Shown here piece by piece: positions 1 to 5,423 of a stretch of DNA of 6,222 nucleotides. The notes beneath the pieces were generated by a model, which searched no databases, was not told where the DNA came from, and was given only the letters and a program-made list of their open reading frames with translations. This stretch comes from Alphaproteobacteria bacterium (GTDB lineage Bacteria > Pseudomonadota > Alphaproteobacteria > Rhodobacterales > Rhodobacteraceae). Numbering within the stretch: the stretch's first letter is position 1; the number at the start of each line of letters is the position of its first letter. The stretch covers positions 1-6,222 of the forward strand of contig JAJRUE010000160.1 of assembly GCA_024277955.1 (NCBI GenBank). The letters are read 5' to 3'. The translations under genes were made by a program, and so were the position numbers.

Positions 1-1218
1 CGCCTGCAGATCGCCGGTATGGCCCACCATGTCGGGGTTGGCGTAGTTCACCACGATCAGGTCATAGCCTTCGCCGATCGCTTCGACCAGGCGTTCGGTG
101 ACCTGGGGGGCGGACATTTCCGGCTGCAGATCGTAGGTCGCGACCTTGGGCGAGGGCGGCATGAAGCGGTCTTCGCCCTTTTCCGGCACCTCGACCCCGC
201 CGTTCAGGAAAAAGGTGACATGGGGGTATTTTTCGGTCTCGGCGATGCGGAACTGGCGCAGCCCGTGTTCGGCAACCCAGTGGCCCAGCGTGTTGGTGAT
301 GGTCTGTTTCGGGTAGCAGGTGGTCATGTAGGTGTTGTGCTGGTCGGAATAGTCCACCATGCCCAGAAGCCCGGCCAGTTTCGGCCGGCGTCCCGGATCG
401 AAGGCGTCGAAGTCCGGCTGGCCGATGGCAGCCAGGATTTCGCGCGCCCGGTCGGCGCGGAAATTGGTGCAGAAGAACCCGTCGCCGTCCTGGATGCCGG
501 CATATGCGCCGATCACGGCGGGGATCAGGAATTCGTCGGTGATACCGGCGGCGTAACCGCCCTGAACGGCGGCCAGCGCGGTGTCATGGCGCGGGCCGGT
601 TCCGTGGGCAATGGCCTCGTAGGCCTGTTCGACCCGTTCCCAGCGCCGGTCGCGGTCCATGGCGTAGTAGCGGCCCGAAACGGTGGCGATACGCGCGCCG
701 GCGGGCAGGCTGTCTTGCAGGGCGGTGACAAAGCCCTGGGCGGTTTTCGGGCCGACATCGCGCCCGTCGGTGATGACGTGGACGGCCACCGGCACGCCGG
801 CGTCGGTGATCGCCTTGATCGCGGCGCGGATGTGGTCGATATGGCCATGCACCCCGCCATCCGACAGCAGCCCCATCAGATGAGCGGTGCCGCCGGTGCC
901 CTTGAGCGTGGCGATGAAGTCCAGCAGCGCGGGGTTTTCGAAGAAACTGCCATCCTCGATCGCAAGGTCGATCTGGCCGAGGTCCATCGCCACCACCCGG
1001 CCCGCGCCGATATTGGTGTGGCCGACTTCGGAATTGCCCATCTGCCCGCGCGGCAGGCCCACATCGGGGCCGTGGGTGACCAGCGTGGCATTCGGGCAGG
1101 TCGCCATCAGCCGGTCGAAATTCGGGGTGCGGGCCAGGGCCGGGGCGTTGGCCGTGGGGTCGGGGTTCAGGCCCCAGCCATCGAGAATGCACAGAACGAC
1201 GGGTTTGGGAATGCTCAT
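1..1218 (-). CDS. gpmI: 2,3-bisphosphoglycerate-independent phosphoglycerate mutase, 3' end outside window
   Basis: This enzyme interconverts 3-phosphoglycerate and 2-phosphoglycerate in cytoplasmic glycolysis and gluconeogenesis, using two divalent metals (often Mn) and a phosphoserine intermediate. The first 406 residues are visible; the family is about 505-515 long, so roughly 100 C-terminal residues lie beyond position 1. Visible motifs are CILDGWG with metal ligand Asp13, GQMGNSEVGHTNIG with the catalytic Ser63, LLSDGGVHGH with His124, FRADRARE with phosphate-binding Arg254 and Arg257, EKYPHVTFF with Lys330, and NYANPDMVGHTG with metal ligands Asp396 and His400. Residue roles are transferred from the family. 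The ATG at 1218 has an AGG five bases upstream, and an ATG at 1240 is out of frame. The gene follows rlmH on the same strand after 129 bp. The frame is intact throughout; identification is secure. Confidence 0.97.
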   Translation of the reverse strand, partial: MSIPKPVVLCILDGWGLNPDPTANAPALARTPNFDRLMATCPNATLVTHGPDVGLPRGQMGNSEVGHTNIGAGRVVAMDLGQIDLAIEDGSFFENPALLDFIATLKGTGGTAHLMGLLSDGGVHGHIDHIRAAIKAITDAGVPVAVHVITDGRDVGPKTAQGFVTALQDSLPAGARIATVSGRYYAMDRDRRWERVEQAYEAIAHGTGPRHDTALAAVQGGYAAGITDEFLIPAVIGAYAGIQDGDGFFCTNFRADRAREILAAIGQPDFDAFDPGRRPKLAGLLGMVDYSDQHNTYMTTCYPKQTITNTLGHWVAEHGLRQFRIAETEKYPHVTFFLNGGVEVPEKGEDRFMPPSPKVATYDLQPEMSAPQVTERLVEAIGEGYDLIVVNYANPDMVGHTGDLQA

Positions 1219-1249
1219 GTCTGCCTGCCTTGTTGGCCATGTTGCCAAG

Positions 1250-1278
1250 GTTCTAGCGCGGCGGTGGGGCAGGGGAAA
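1250..1278 (-). promoter_or_regulatory. Weak promoter candidate for gpmI
   Basis: On the minus strand, TTTCCC (1278-1273) lies 17 bases before TAGAAC (1255-1250), about 30 bases upstream of the gpmI start. The -10 matches the sigma-70 consensus at 4 of 6 positions and the -35 at only 3 of 6, and the -35 overlaps the first palindromic unit. gpmI may equally be read from the rsfS-rlmH transcript. A small inverted repeat, TTGGC and GCCAA around a 6-base loop (1233-1248), sits between this box and the gpmI ribosome binding site. Confidence 0.22.
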
Positions 1279-1322
1279 GCGGTTTCGAAACCGCTTTCGC
1301 AAGGCGTTTTCAAACGCCTTGC
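1275..1322. repeat. Two abutting 24-nt palindromic units
   Basis: Unit 1 (1275-1298) is a perfect 24-nt palindrome with left arm GAAAGCGGTTTC. Unit 2 (1299-1322) follows with no gap and has 11-base arms GCAAGGCGTTT and AAACGCCTTGC around a 2-base TC centre. The units match at 16 of 24 positions. All six arm differences form three compensatory pairs (positions 2/23, 6/19 and 7/18), and the other two differences are the central bases. The pair lies in the rlmH-gpmI gap and would be transcribed as two strong hairpins. No T-run follows on either strand, so a standard intrinsic terminator is not evident. Possible roles include an RNA processing or stability element, an attenuating structure, or a REP-like dispersed repeat. 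Confidence 0.85.
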
Positions 1323-1347
1323 TCTGGCCCGGCCCGGCCGGTGGCGC

Positions 1348-1818
1348 TCAGGCCCGGTGATAGGGGCTGCCGGCCAGAATGGTGGCCGCGCGATACAGTT
1401 GTTCGCACAGCATCACGCGCGCCAGCATGTGCGGCCAGACCATCTTGCCCAGCGACAGGCGTGCATCGGCGCCCTCGCGCAGCCCCGGGTCCAGCCCGTC
1501 GGCCCCGCCGATCAGAAAGGTCACGCCGTTGCTGCCCTGGTCGCGCCAACGGCCCAGTATCCGGGCAAACTCGGGCGAGGACATGGTCTTTCCGCGCTCG
1601 TCCAGCGCACAGACGGTGTTTCCCGCCGGTATCGCGCGTTGCAGCAGCGCCGCTTCGCCGGCCATGCCGCCGCCCTTGCGGTCATCGATTTCCGAGATTT
1701 CCAGCGGCCCCAGCCCCAGGGCGCGCCCGGTGCGGTTGAACCGGGTCACATAGTCGTCCGCAAGCGCGCGCTCGGGCCCCGCCCGCAGGCGGCCCACGGC
1801 GCAGATCCGCAGCCGCAT
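1348..1818 (-). CDS. rlmH: 23S rRNA (pseudouridine1915-N3)-methyltransferase RlmH
   Basis: This SPOUT-family (trefoil-knot) methyltransferase transfers a methyl group from S-adenosylmethionine to N3 of pseudouridine 1915 in helix 69 of 23S rRNA, acting on assembled ribosomes as a homodimer. The 156-residue length matches the family (about 155). Visible features are the N-terminal MRLRICAVGRL strand, LDERGK (72-77), the glycine-rich IGGADGLD cofactor loop (103-110), the knot segment LSLGKMVWPH (121-130), and the invariant-looking PYHR near the C-terminus (152-155). The reading frame opens 12 codons earlier, but the ATG at 1818 fits the family start, has AGG five bases upstream, and overlaps the rsfS stop as TGATG. 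This suggests translational coupling. Downstream is the palindrome pair and then gpmI. Confidence 0.96.
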   Translation of the reverse strand: MRLRICAVGRLRAGPERALADDYVTRFNRTGRALGLGPLEISEIDDRKGGGMAGEAALLQRAIPAGNTVCALDERGKTMSSPEFARILGRWRDQGSNGVTFLIGGADGLDPGLREGADARLSLGKMVWPHMLARVMLCEQLYRAATILAGSPYHRA

Positions 1819-2252
1819 CAGTGCCTGGCCGAAGCCTGGCCGGGCGCCATCCACATCTTTTCAAGCTGGTAGAATTCGCGCACTTCGGGGCGGAACACAT
1901 GCACGATCACGTCGCCCGCGTCGATGAGCACCCAGTCGCCCTGGTCCTTGCCTTCGATCTTGGCGATCAGGCCCGCGTCATGCTTCAGCCGGTCGGCCAG
2001 CTTTTCGGCAATCGAGGTCACCTGGCGCGAAGACCGGCCCGAACAGATCACCATGTGATCGGCCATTTCCGACTTGCCCGAAAGGTTGATCGAAACCACG
2101 TCTTCGGCCTTGTCGTCGTTCAACGATGTCAGGATCTGGTCAAGCAGCCGGTCGCTGGCCTGGGTGTCGGGCGCGGGCTTCATGGCCGCGCCGGGTGCGG
2201 GCGCACGTGCGACCGCGTCAGTTGTCTGAGACAGGACATTGTCCTCCTTCAT
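1818..2252 (-). CDS. rsfS: Ribosomal silencing factor RsfS (YbeB/Iojap family)
   Basis: RsfS binds ribosomal protein L14 (uL14) on the 50S subunit and blocks 30S joining, lowering translation in stationary phase or starvation. The frame from the first ATG gives 144 residues. The conserved domain covers about residues 35-134, with LNDDKAEDVVSINLSGKS, MADHMVICSGRSSRQV, GDWVLIDAGDVIVHVF and RPEVREFYQLEKMW. E. coli RsfS has about 105 residues, so the first 30 or so, rich in Ala and Pro, are an extension or are not translated. The start is uncertain. ATG 2252 has only a weak GAG upstream, while a strong AAGGAGG lies just inside the frame at 2249-2243. Met24 (ATG 2183) would give 121 residues. The gene ends in TGATG overlapping rlmH. 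Family identity is secure; the 5' boundary is not. Confidence 0.94.
   Translation of the reverse strand: MKEDNVLSQTTDAVARAPAPGAAMKPAPDTQASDRLLDQILTSLNDDKAEDVVSINLSGKSEMADHMVICSGRSSRQVTSIAEKLADRLKHDAGLIAKIEGKDQGDWVLIDAGDVIVHVFRPEVREFYQLEKMWMAPGQASARH
2180..2239 (-). other. Candidate 19-codon upstream ORF overlapping the rsfS 5' end
   Basis: An ATG at 2239, only 3 bases after a strong AAGGAGG (2249-2243), opens a frame different from rsfS. It encodes MSCLRQLTRSHVRPHPARP and ends in a TGA at 2182-2180. That stop overlaps rsfS codon Met24 (ATG 2183-2181) as ATGA, the usual form of a translationally coupled junction. This could be a leader that delivers ribosomes to Met24. The spacing is shorter than usual, and an in-frame CTG (2234) sits 8 bases from the same Shine-Dalgarno, so coincidence or a rare CTG start of rsfS are alternatives. 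I do not recognise the peptide. Confidence 0.25.
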
Positions 2253-2290
2253 TGCTCAAGAATTCGGCGCAACGGCACCGATCTGTGCAA

Positions 2291-2319
2291 AAAGTAGCAT
2301 CGAGGTGGGCAAATCTCAA
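2291..2319 (-). promoter_or_regulatory. Putative sigma-70-type promoter for rsfS-rlmH(-gpmI)
   Basis: On the minus strand, TTGAGA (2319-2314, 5 of 6 to the -35 consensus) is followed after exactly 17 bases by TACTTT (2296-2291, 3 of 6 to the -10). Transcription would begin near 2284, about 30 bases before the first rsfS ATG. The position in the only gap between the channel gene and rsfS, and the drop in GC around it, fit a promoter that makes rsfS independent of the upstream gene. Inferred by pattern only. Confidence 0.45.
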
Positions 2320-2348
2320 TATTGGCGCCGGAAATAGTGATCGCCGCC

Positions 2349-2366
2349 CGGGGTGGCGAAACCCCG
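2349..2366 (-). terminator. Weak hairpin after the MscS-family gene
   Basis: CGGGGT and ACCCCG form a 6-bp stem around a 6-base loop, 12 bases past the channel gene stop. There is no U-run directly after it on the minus strand, only the mixed ATCACTATTT sequence further on. It is a poor intrinsic terminator at best and could be a chance GC hairpin. Confidence 0.25.
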
Positions 2367-2377
2367 CAGGGGGCGTG

Positions 2378-3706
2378 TCAGGGCGGCGCGCCGTCCACCG
2401 AAAGGCGGCTGTCGGGCAGCAGCGTCACCTCGCGCTGCGGGAAGGGGATGGAAATGCCGTTGGCCTTGAACGTGTCCCAGAGCGCAAGAAACACGTTGCC
2501 GCGGATGTTGGTGAGCCCGCCGGTGGGATCCTCGATCCAGAAGCGCAGCAGGTAGTCCACCGAACTGTCGCCAAAGCCGACGATGTGGCAAACCGGGCGG
2601 CGGTCGGCCAGCACCCGGTCAACCGATGCCGCCGCCTCGATCGCCAGTTCGCGCACCTTGTGCGGGTCGTCGTCGTAAGAGGTGCCGAAATTGATGTCGA
2701 GCCGCACGAAATCGTTGGAATGCGACCAGTTCACCACCTGTCCGGTGATCAGGTCTTCGTTCGGGATCAGGTATTCGCGCCCGTCGCGCGTCACCACCGA
2801 AACGTAGCGCGCGCCCAGCGAATTTATCCAGCCGAAGGTTTCGCCAAGGCTGATCACGTCGCCGGGCTTGATCGACTTGTCCAGCAGGATGATGATGCCC
2901 GACACCAGATTGGACACCACCTTTTGCAGGCCAAAGCCCAGGCCCACGCCGATGGCACCAGACAGCACCGCCAGCCCGGTCAGGTCGAACCCCACCGCCT
3001 TGAGCCCGATGAAGAACGCCGCGCCGTAAAGCGAGATCTGCACCGCCTTGACCATCAGCACCCGCATCGAAGGCGAAATGTCGGCGCTTGCCCGGATCCG
3101 GCGGCTGGCCGAGCCGGACATCAGCCGCGCCACGGTAAACAGCAGACCCGTCACCACCAGCGCCTTGATGATCGCCAGCGCGCTCAGCCGGAAATCGCCG
3201 AACTCGATCGCCAGCCCGTCGAGAAAGGTCGAAACCGCGTCCACCAGCCCCAGGTAGTAGAGCGTGACATAGACCCACAGCCCCCAGGTCACCATCCGGC
3301 GCAGGAACATGTTGCGCACCAGGCGCGCCACCAGCACCACCGCCAGCAGCGCTGTCGAGATCGTCGCCACCAGCCCCAGCAGGTTGCGCCAGGACGGAAA
3401 GATGTAGAGTTGCGCCATGATCCCGTAGGACGCCCAGGCGAGGATGGTGAAAAAGATCAGCTGCAGCCGGCGGTGCACGACCAGCAGCAGCCGCAGCCGC
3501 CACTTGGGCCAGCCGTGCAGCCCGTGCATCCATTGCCGATACTTGGGCGCCAGCCAGCGGCGCAGCCCCCAGGCCAGCACGAAACAGACCAGCAGAACCG
3601 CCACCTGGATCTGGCCGCGCAACAGGAACAGCGACGCAAAGCGCGTCTCGACGCTCGCCCAGAGCGAACCGATCTGTTCCAGCAGCGTCGCCGCGTCGCC
3701 TTCCAT
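2378..3706 (-). CDS. MscS-family mechanosensitive ion channel, 442 aa
   Basis: This is a small-conductance-type mechanosensitive channel of the inner membrane, probably opening under membrane tension to release solutes during hypo-osmotic shock. Hydrophobic helices appear at about residues 33-48, 82-100, 108-128, 140-157, 175-197 and 219-240. The pore-lining helix region follows at about 244-278, rich in Gly and Ala (LSGAIGVGLGFGLQKVVSNLVSG). Next are the beta domain (IKPGDVISLGETFGWINSLGAR, then TRDGREYLIPNEDLITGQVVNWS) and a C-terminal alpha/beta vestibule domain. It is longer than E. coli MscS (286 aa) because of extra N-terminal helices. The open frame allows a GTG at 3736, but ATG 3706 has AAGGA seven bases upstream and is preferred. 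It is divergent from leuC. The paralogue and any specific gene name cannot be settled by eye. Confidence 0.93.
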   Translation of the reverse strand: MEGDAATLLEQIGSLWASVETRFASLFLLRGQIQVAVLLVCFVLAWGLRRWLAPKYRQWMHGLHGWPKWRLRLLLVVHRRLQLIFFTILAWASYGIMAQLYIFPSWRNLLGLVATISTALLAVVLVARLVRNMFLRRMVTWGLWVYVTLYYLGLVDAVSTFLDGLAIEFGDFRLSALAIIKALVVTGLLFTVARLMSGSASRRIRASADISPSMRVLMVKAVQISLYGAAFFIGLKAVGFDLTGLAVLSGAIGVGLGFGLQKVVSNLVSGIIILLDKSIKPGDVISLGETFGWINSLGARYVSVVTRDGREYLIPNEDLITGQVVNWSHSNDFVRLDINFGTSYDDDPHKVRELAIEAAASVDRVLADRRPVCHIVGFGDSSVDYLLRFWIEDPTGGLTNIRGNVFLALWDTFKANGISIPFPQREVTLLPDSRLSVDGAPP

Positions 3707-3737
3707 GCGCCTTTCCTTTTCGGCGAAGCTTGGCACG

Positions 3738-3775
3738 GCCCGGCTGATCGGGCAAGCTATGCGGGCTTGATAGCT
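3738..3775. repeat. Cluster of overlapping inverted repeats in the divergent leuC/mscS region
   Basis: Three short inverted repeats are packed into 38 bases. GCCCG and CGGGC lie at 3738-3742 and 3749-3753. CAAGC and GCTTG lie at 3753-3757 and 3765-3769. AGCTAT and ATAGCT lie at 3755-3760 and 3770-3775. The last two overlap, so as RNA hairpins they would exclude each other; as DNA they could be a dyad operator between the two divergent genes. The arms are only 5-6 bp, so chance is possible in GC-rich DNA. Confidence 0.4.
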
Positions 3776-3795
3776 GCGCGGGATTTGGCTAGGTC
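3767..3795 (+). promoter_or_regulatory. Weak promoter candidate upstream of leuC
   Basis: TTGATA (3767-3772) has a good -35 match and is followed after 17 bases by TAGGTC (3790-3795), which matches the -10 at only 2 of 6 positions. The -35 overlaps the right arm of the inverted repeat at 3755-3775, which would suit repressor or activator control. A start near 3802 would place the small ORF at 3803 essentially leaderless and give leuC a leader of about 140 bases. No better promoter is visible in the gap. Confidence 0.22.
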
Positions 3796-3802
3796 ACGGC
3801 GC

Positions 3803-3886
3803 ATGAAACGCATATTCGACATGGACGACCGCGCGCGCCTGCCCTGGCGGTTTTTCGGCGCGTCCAAGTCGGTGCTGGCAGGTTGA
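3803..3886 (+). CDS. Candidate 27-residue small protein or leader upstream of leuC
   Basis: The ORF starts ATGAAACGC and ends TGA, 56 bases before the leuC start, and runs in the same direction. It encodes 27 residues starting MKRIFDMDDRARLPWRFFG, with a charged middle, an aromatic stretch and GASKSVLAG at the end. About four in five third positions are G or C, as in real genes of this genome. Against it, there is no clear Shine-Dalgarno (only AGG about ten bases up) and the peptide is unknown to me. It has only two Leu codons, so it does not look like a classical leucine attenuation leader. It may be a small protein, a leuC leader ORF, or chance. Confidence 0.33.
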   Translation: MKRIFDMDDRARLPWRFFGASKSVLAG

Positions 3887-3942
3887 TCGGGACCGCCCCC
3901 AGTCACAAGCCAACAACCGCGACCAGCAGAAAGACCAGACCC

Positions 3943-5349
3943 ATGACCAATCCGAAAACGCTTTACGACAAGATCTGGGACGCCCATGTGGTGAGCGAAG
4001 ACGATGACGGCACTGCGCTGCTCTATATCGACCGCCATCTGGTGCACGAAGTGACCAGCCCGCAGGCCTTCGAGGGGCTGCGCATGGCCGGGCGCAAGGT
4101 GCGCGCGCCGGAAAAGACCATCGCCGTGCCCGATCACAACGTGCCCACCACGCTGGACCGCGAAAAGGGTATCGAGAACGAGGAAAGCCGCATCCAGGTC
4201 GAGGCGCTCGACAGGAATGCACGCGACTTCGGGGTGGTCTATTACCCGGTCAGCGACATCCGCCAGGGGATCGTGCATATCGTCGGCCCCGAACAGGGCT
4301 GGACCCTGCCGGGGATGACGGTGGTCTGCGGCGACAGCCACACCGCCACCCACGGGGCCTTTGGCGCGCTGGCGCATGGGATCGGCACGTCGGAAGTGGA
4401 ACACGTGCTGGCGACGCAAACGCTGATCCAGAAGAAATCGAAGAACATGAAGGTGGAAATCACCGGCAAGCTGCAACCGGGCGTCACCGCCAAGGACATC
4501 ACGCTGGCGGTGATCGGCGCCACCGGCACCGCCGGCGGCACCGGCCATGTGATCGAATATTGCGGTGAAGCCATCCGCAGCCTGTCGATGGAAGGCCGGA
4601 TGACGGTGTGCAACATGGCGATCGAGGGCGGCGCCCGGGCCGGGCTGATCGCGCCCGACGAAACCACCTTTGAATACGTCAAGGGCCGCCCCCACGCCCC
4701 CAAGGGCGCGCAATGGGAAGCGGCGCTGGCCTGGTGGAAAACGCTTTACACCGACGAAGACGCGCATTTCGACAAGGTGGTGACGCTGAAGGGCGAAGAC
4801 ATCGCCCCGGTGGTCACCTGGGGCACCAGCCCCGAGGACGTTCTGCCGATCACCGCCACCGTTCCCGCGCCCGAGGATTTTGAAGGCGGCAAGGTCGAAG
4901 CGGTGAAGCGCGCGCTGGACTACATGGGGCTTGAGCCGGGGATGAAGCTGACCGATATCGCGGTGGATACGGTGTTCATCGGATCGTGCACCAACGGCCG
5001 GATCGAGGATCTGCGCGCCGTGGCCGAGATCGTCAAGGGCAAGAAGATCAAGGAAGGCATGCGGGCGATGATCGTGCCGGGGTCCGGTCTTGTGCGGGCG
5101 CAGGCCGAAGAAGAAGGGCTGGCGGCGATTTTCGAAGAGGCCGGCTTTGAATGGCGGCTTGCGGGCTGTTCCATGTGTCTGGCGATGAACCCGGACCAGC
5201 TGGCGCCGGGCGAACGCTGCGCGGCGACCAGCAACCGCAATTTCGAGGGCCGCCAGGGCAAGGGCGGGCGCACCCATCTGGTCAGCCCGCAGATGGCGGC
5301 GGCGGCGGCGCTGACCGGGCATCTGACGGATGTGCGCGAGGTGATCTGA
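3943..5349 (+). CDS. leuC: 3-isopropylmalate dehydratase large subunit
   Basis: LeuC and LeuD together form isopropylmalate isomerase, which converts 2-isopropylmalate to 3-isopropylmalate through 2-isopropylmaleate, the second step of leucine synthesis after 2-isopropylmalate synthase. The protein is an aconitase-family cytoplasmic enzyme. The 468 residues match the family (about 466). Visible signatures are the start MTNPKTLYDKIWDAHVV, AVPDHNVPTT (61-70), CGDSHTATHGAFGALAHGIGTSE (from 129), GSCTNGRIEDLR (347-358), LAGCSMCLAMNPDQL (406-420) and NRNFEGRQGKGGRTHL. The three [4Fe-4S] ligands are Cys349, Cys409 and Cys412. The frame is open 20 codons further upstream, but the ATG at 3943 fits the family start; its Shine-Dalgarno is weak. 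leuD follows only after an intervening opposite-strand gene, so the two subunits are probably not one simple co-transcript. Confidence 0.98.
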   Translation: MTNPKTLYDKIWDAHVVSEDDDGTALLYIDRHLVHEVTSPQAFEGLRMAGRKVRAPEKTIAVPDHNVPTTLDREKGIENEESRIQVEALDRNARDFGVVYYPVSDIRQGIVHIVGPEQGWTLPGMTVVCGDSHTATHGAFGALAHGIGTSEVEHVLATQTLIQKKSKNMKVEITGKLQPGVTAKDITLAVIGATGTAGGTGHVIEYCGEAIRSLSMEGRMTVCNMAIEGGARAGLIAPDETTFEYVKGRPHAPKGAQWEAALAWWKTLYTDEDAHFDKVVTLKGEDIAPVVTWGTSPEDVLPITATVPAPEDFEGGKVEAVKRALDYMGLEPGMKLTDIAVDTVFIGSCTNGRIEDLRAVAEIVKGKKIKEGMRAMIVPGSGLVRAQAEEEGLAAIFEEAGFEWRLAGCSMCLAMNPDQLAPGERCAATSNRNFEGRQGKGGRTHLVSPQMAAAAALTGHLTDVREVI

Positions 5350-5365
5350 GCCGAAAAAAGATTTC

Positions 5366-5400
5366 ATGCCTCCGGCGGGGATATTTCTGGACAGAAGAAG
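5366..5400 (+). terminator. Terminator-like intergenic repeat after leuC
   Basis: Seventeen bases after the leuC stop, CCTCCGGCGGGG (5369-5380) can fold as a short GC stem (with one G-U pair) followed directly by ATATTTCT. Next comes a second small inverted repeat, TTCTG-GA-CAGAA (5385-5396), then GAAG. I recognise this pattern of CCTCCGGCGGGG, an AT-rich stretch and a GACAGAAGAAG-like end as recurring between genes in Rhodobacterales chromosomes. That is recollection and was not checked here. It probably ends leuC transcription and lies between two convergent genes. Confidence 0.5.
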
Positions 5401-5423
5401 CCCTGCCGGGGGGGAACGGCGGT

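Noticed and set aside
584..1240. 218-codon minus-strand frame with an ATG upstream of gpmI
   Set aside because: It overlaps gpmI out of frame, has shadow composition, and ends inside gpmI. The gpmI frame carries all the motifs.
19..1872. 617-codon open frame on the plus strand
   Set aside because: It lies antisense to gpmI and rlmH, both clearly real with catalytic motifs. The translation is a low-complexity mix of Gly, Ala, Val, Arg, His and Gln typical of the complement of GC-rich codons.
3732..3747. Sigma-54-like TGGCAC sequence upstream of leuC
   Set aside because: The GG and GC elements are one base too close together and the -12 half lacks the TTGC form, so the sigma-54 consensus is not met.
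2619..3755. 378-codon minus-strand frame overlapping the MscS-family gene
   Set aside because: It is on the same strand as the channel gene but in another frame, with a Gly/Ala/Arg/Asp-rich shadow composition. The overlapping frame has clear MscS features.
2126..3886. 586-codon open frame on the plus strand antisense to the MscS-family gene
   Set aside because: The translation is dominated by His, Gln, Arg and Pro, the mirror of the real membrane gene. It crosses an intergenic region, so it is a shadow frame. Its last 27 codons were considered separately as a small ORF.
5401..5422. GCCG / CGGC hairpin with a G-run loop as a terminator for the membrane-protein gene
   Set aside because: The stem is only 4 bp with an 8-base loop and has no T-run on the minus strand. 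Too weak to call.
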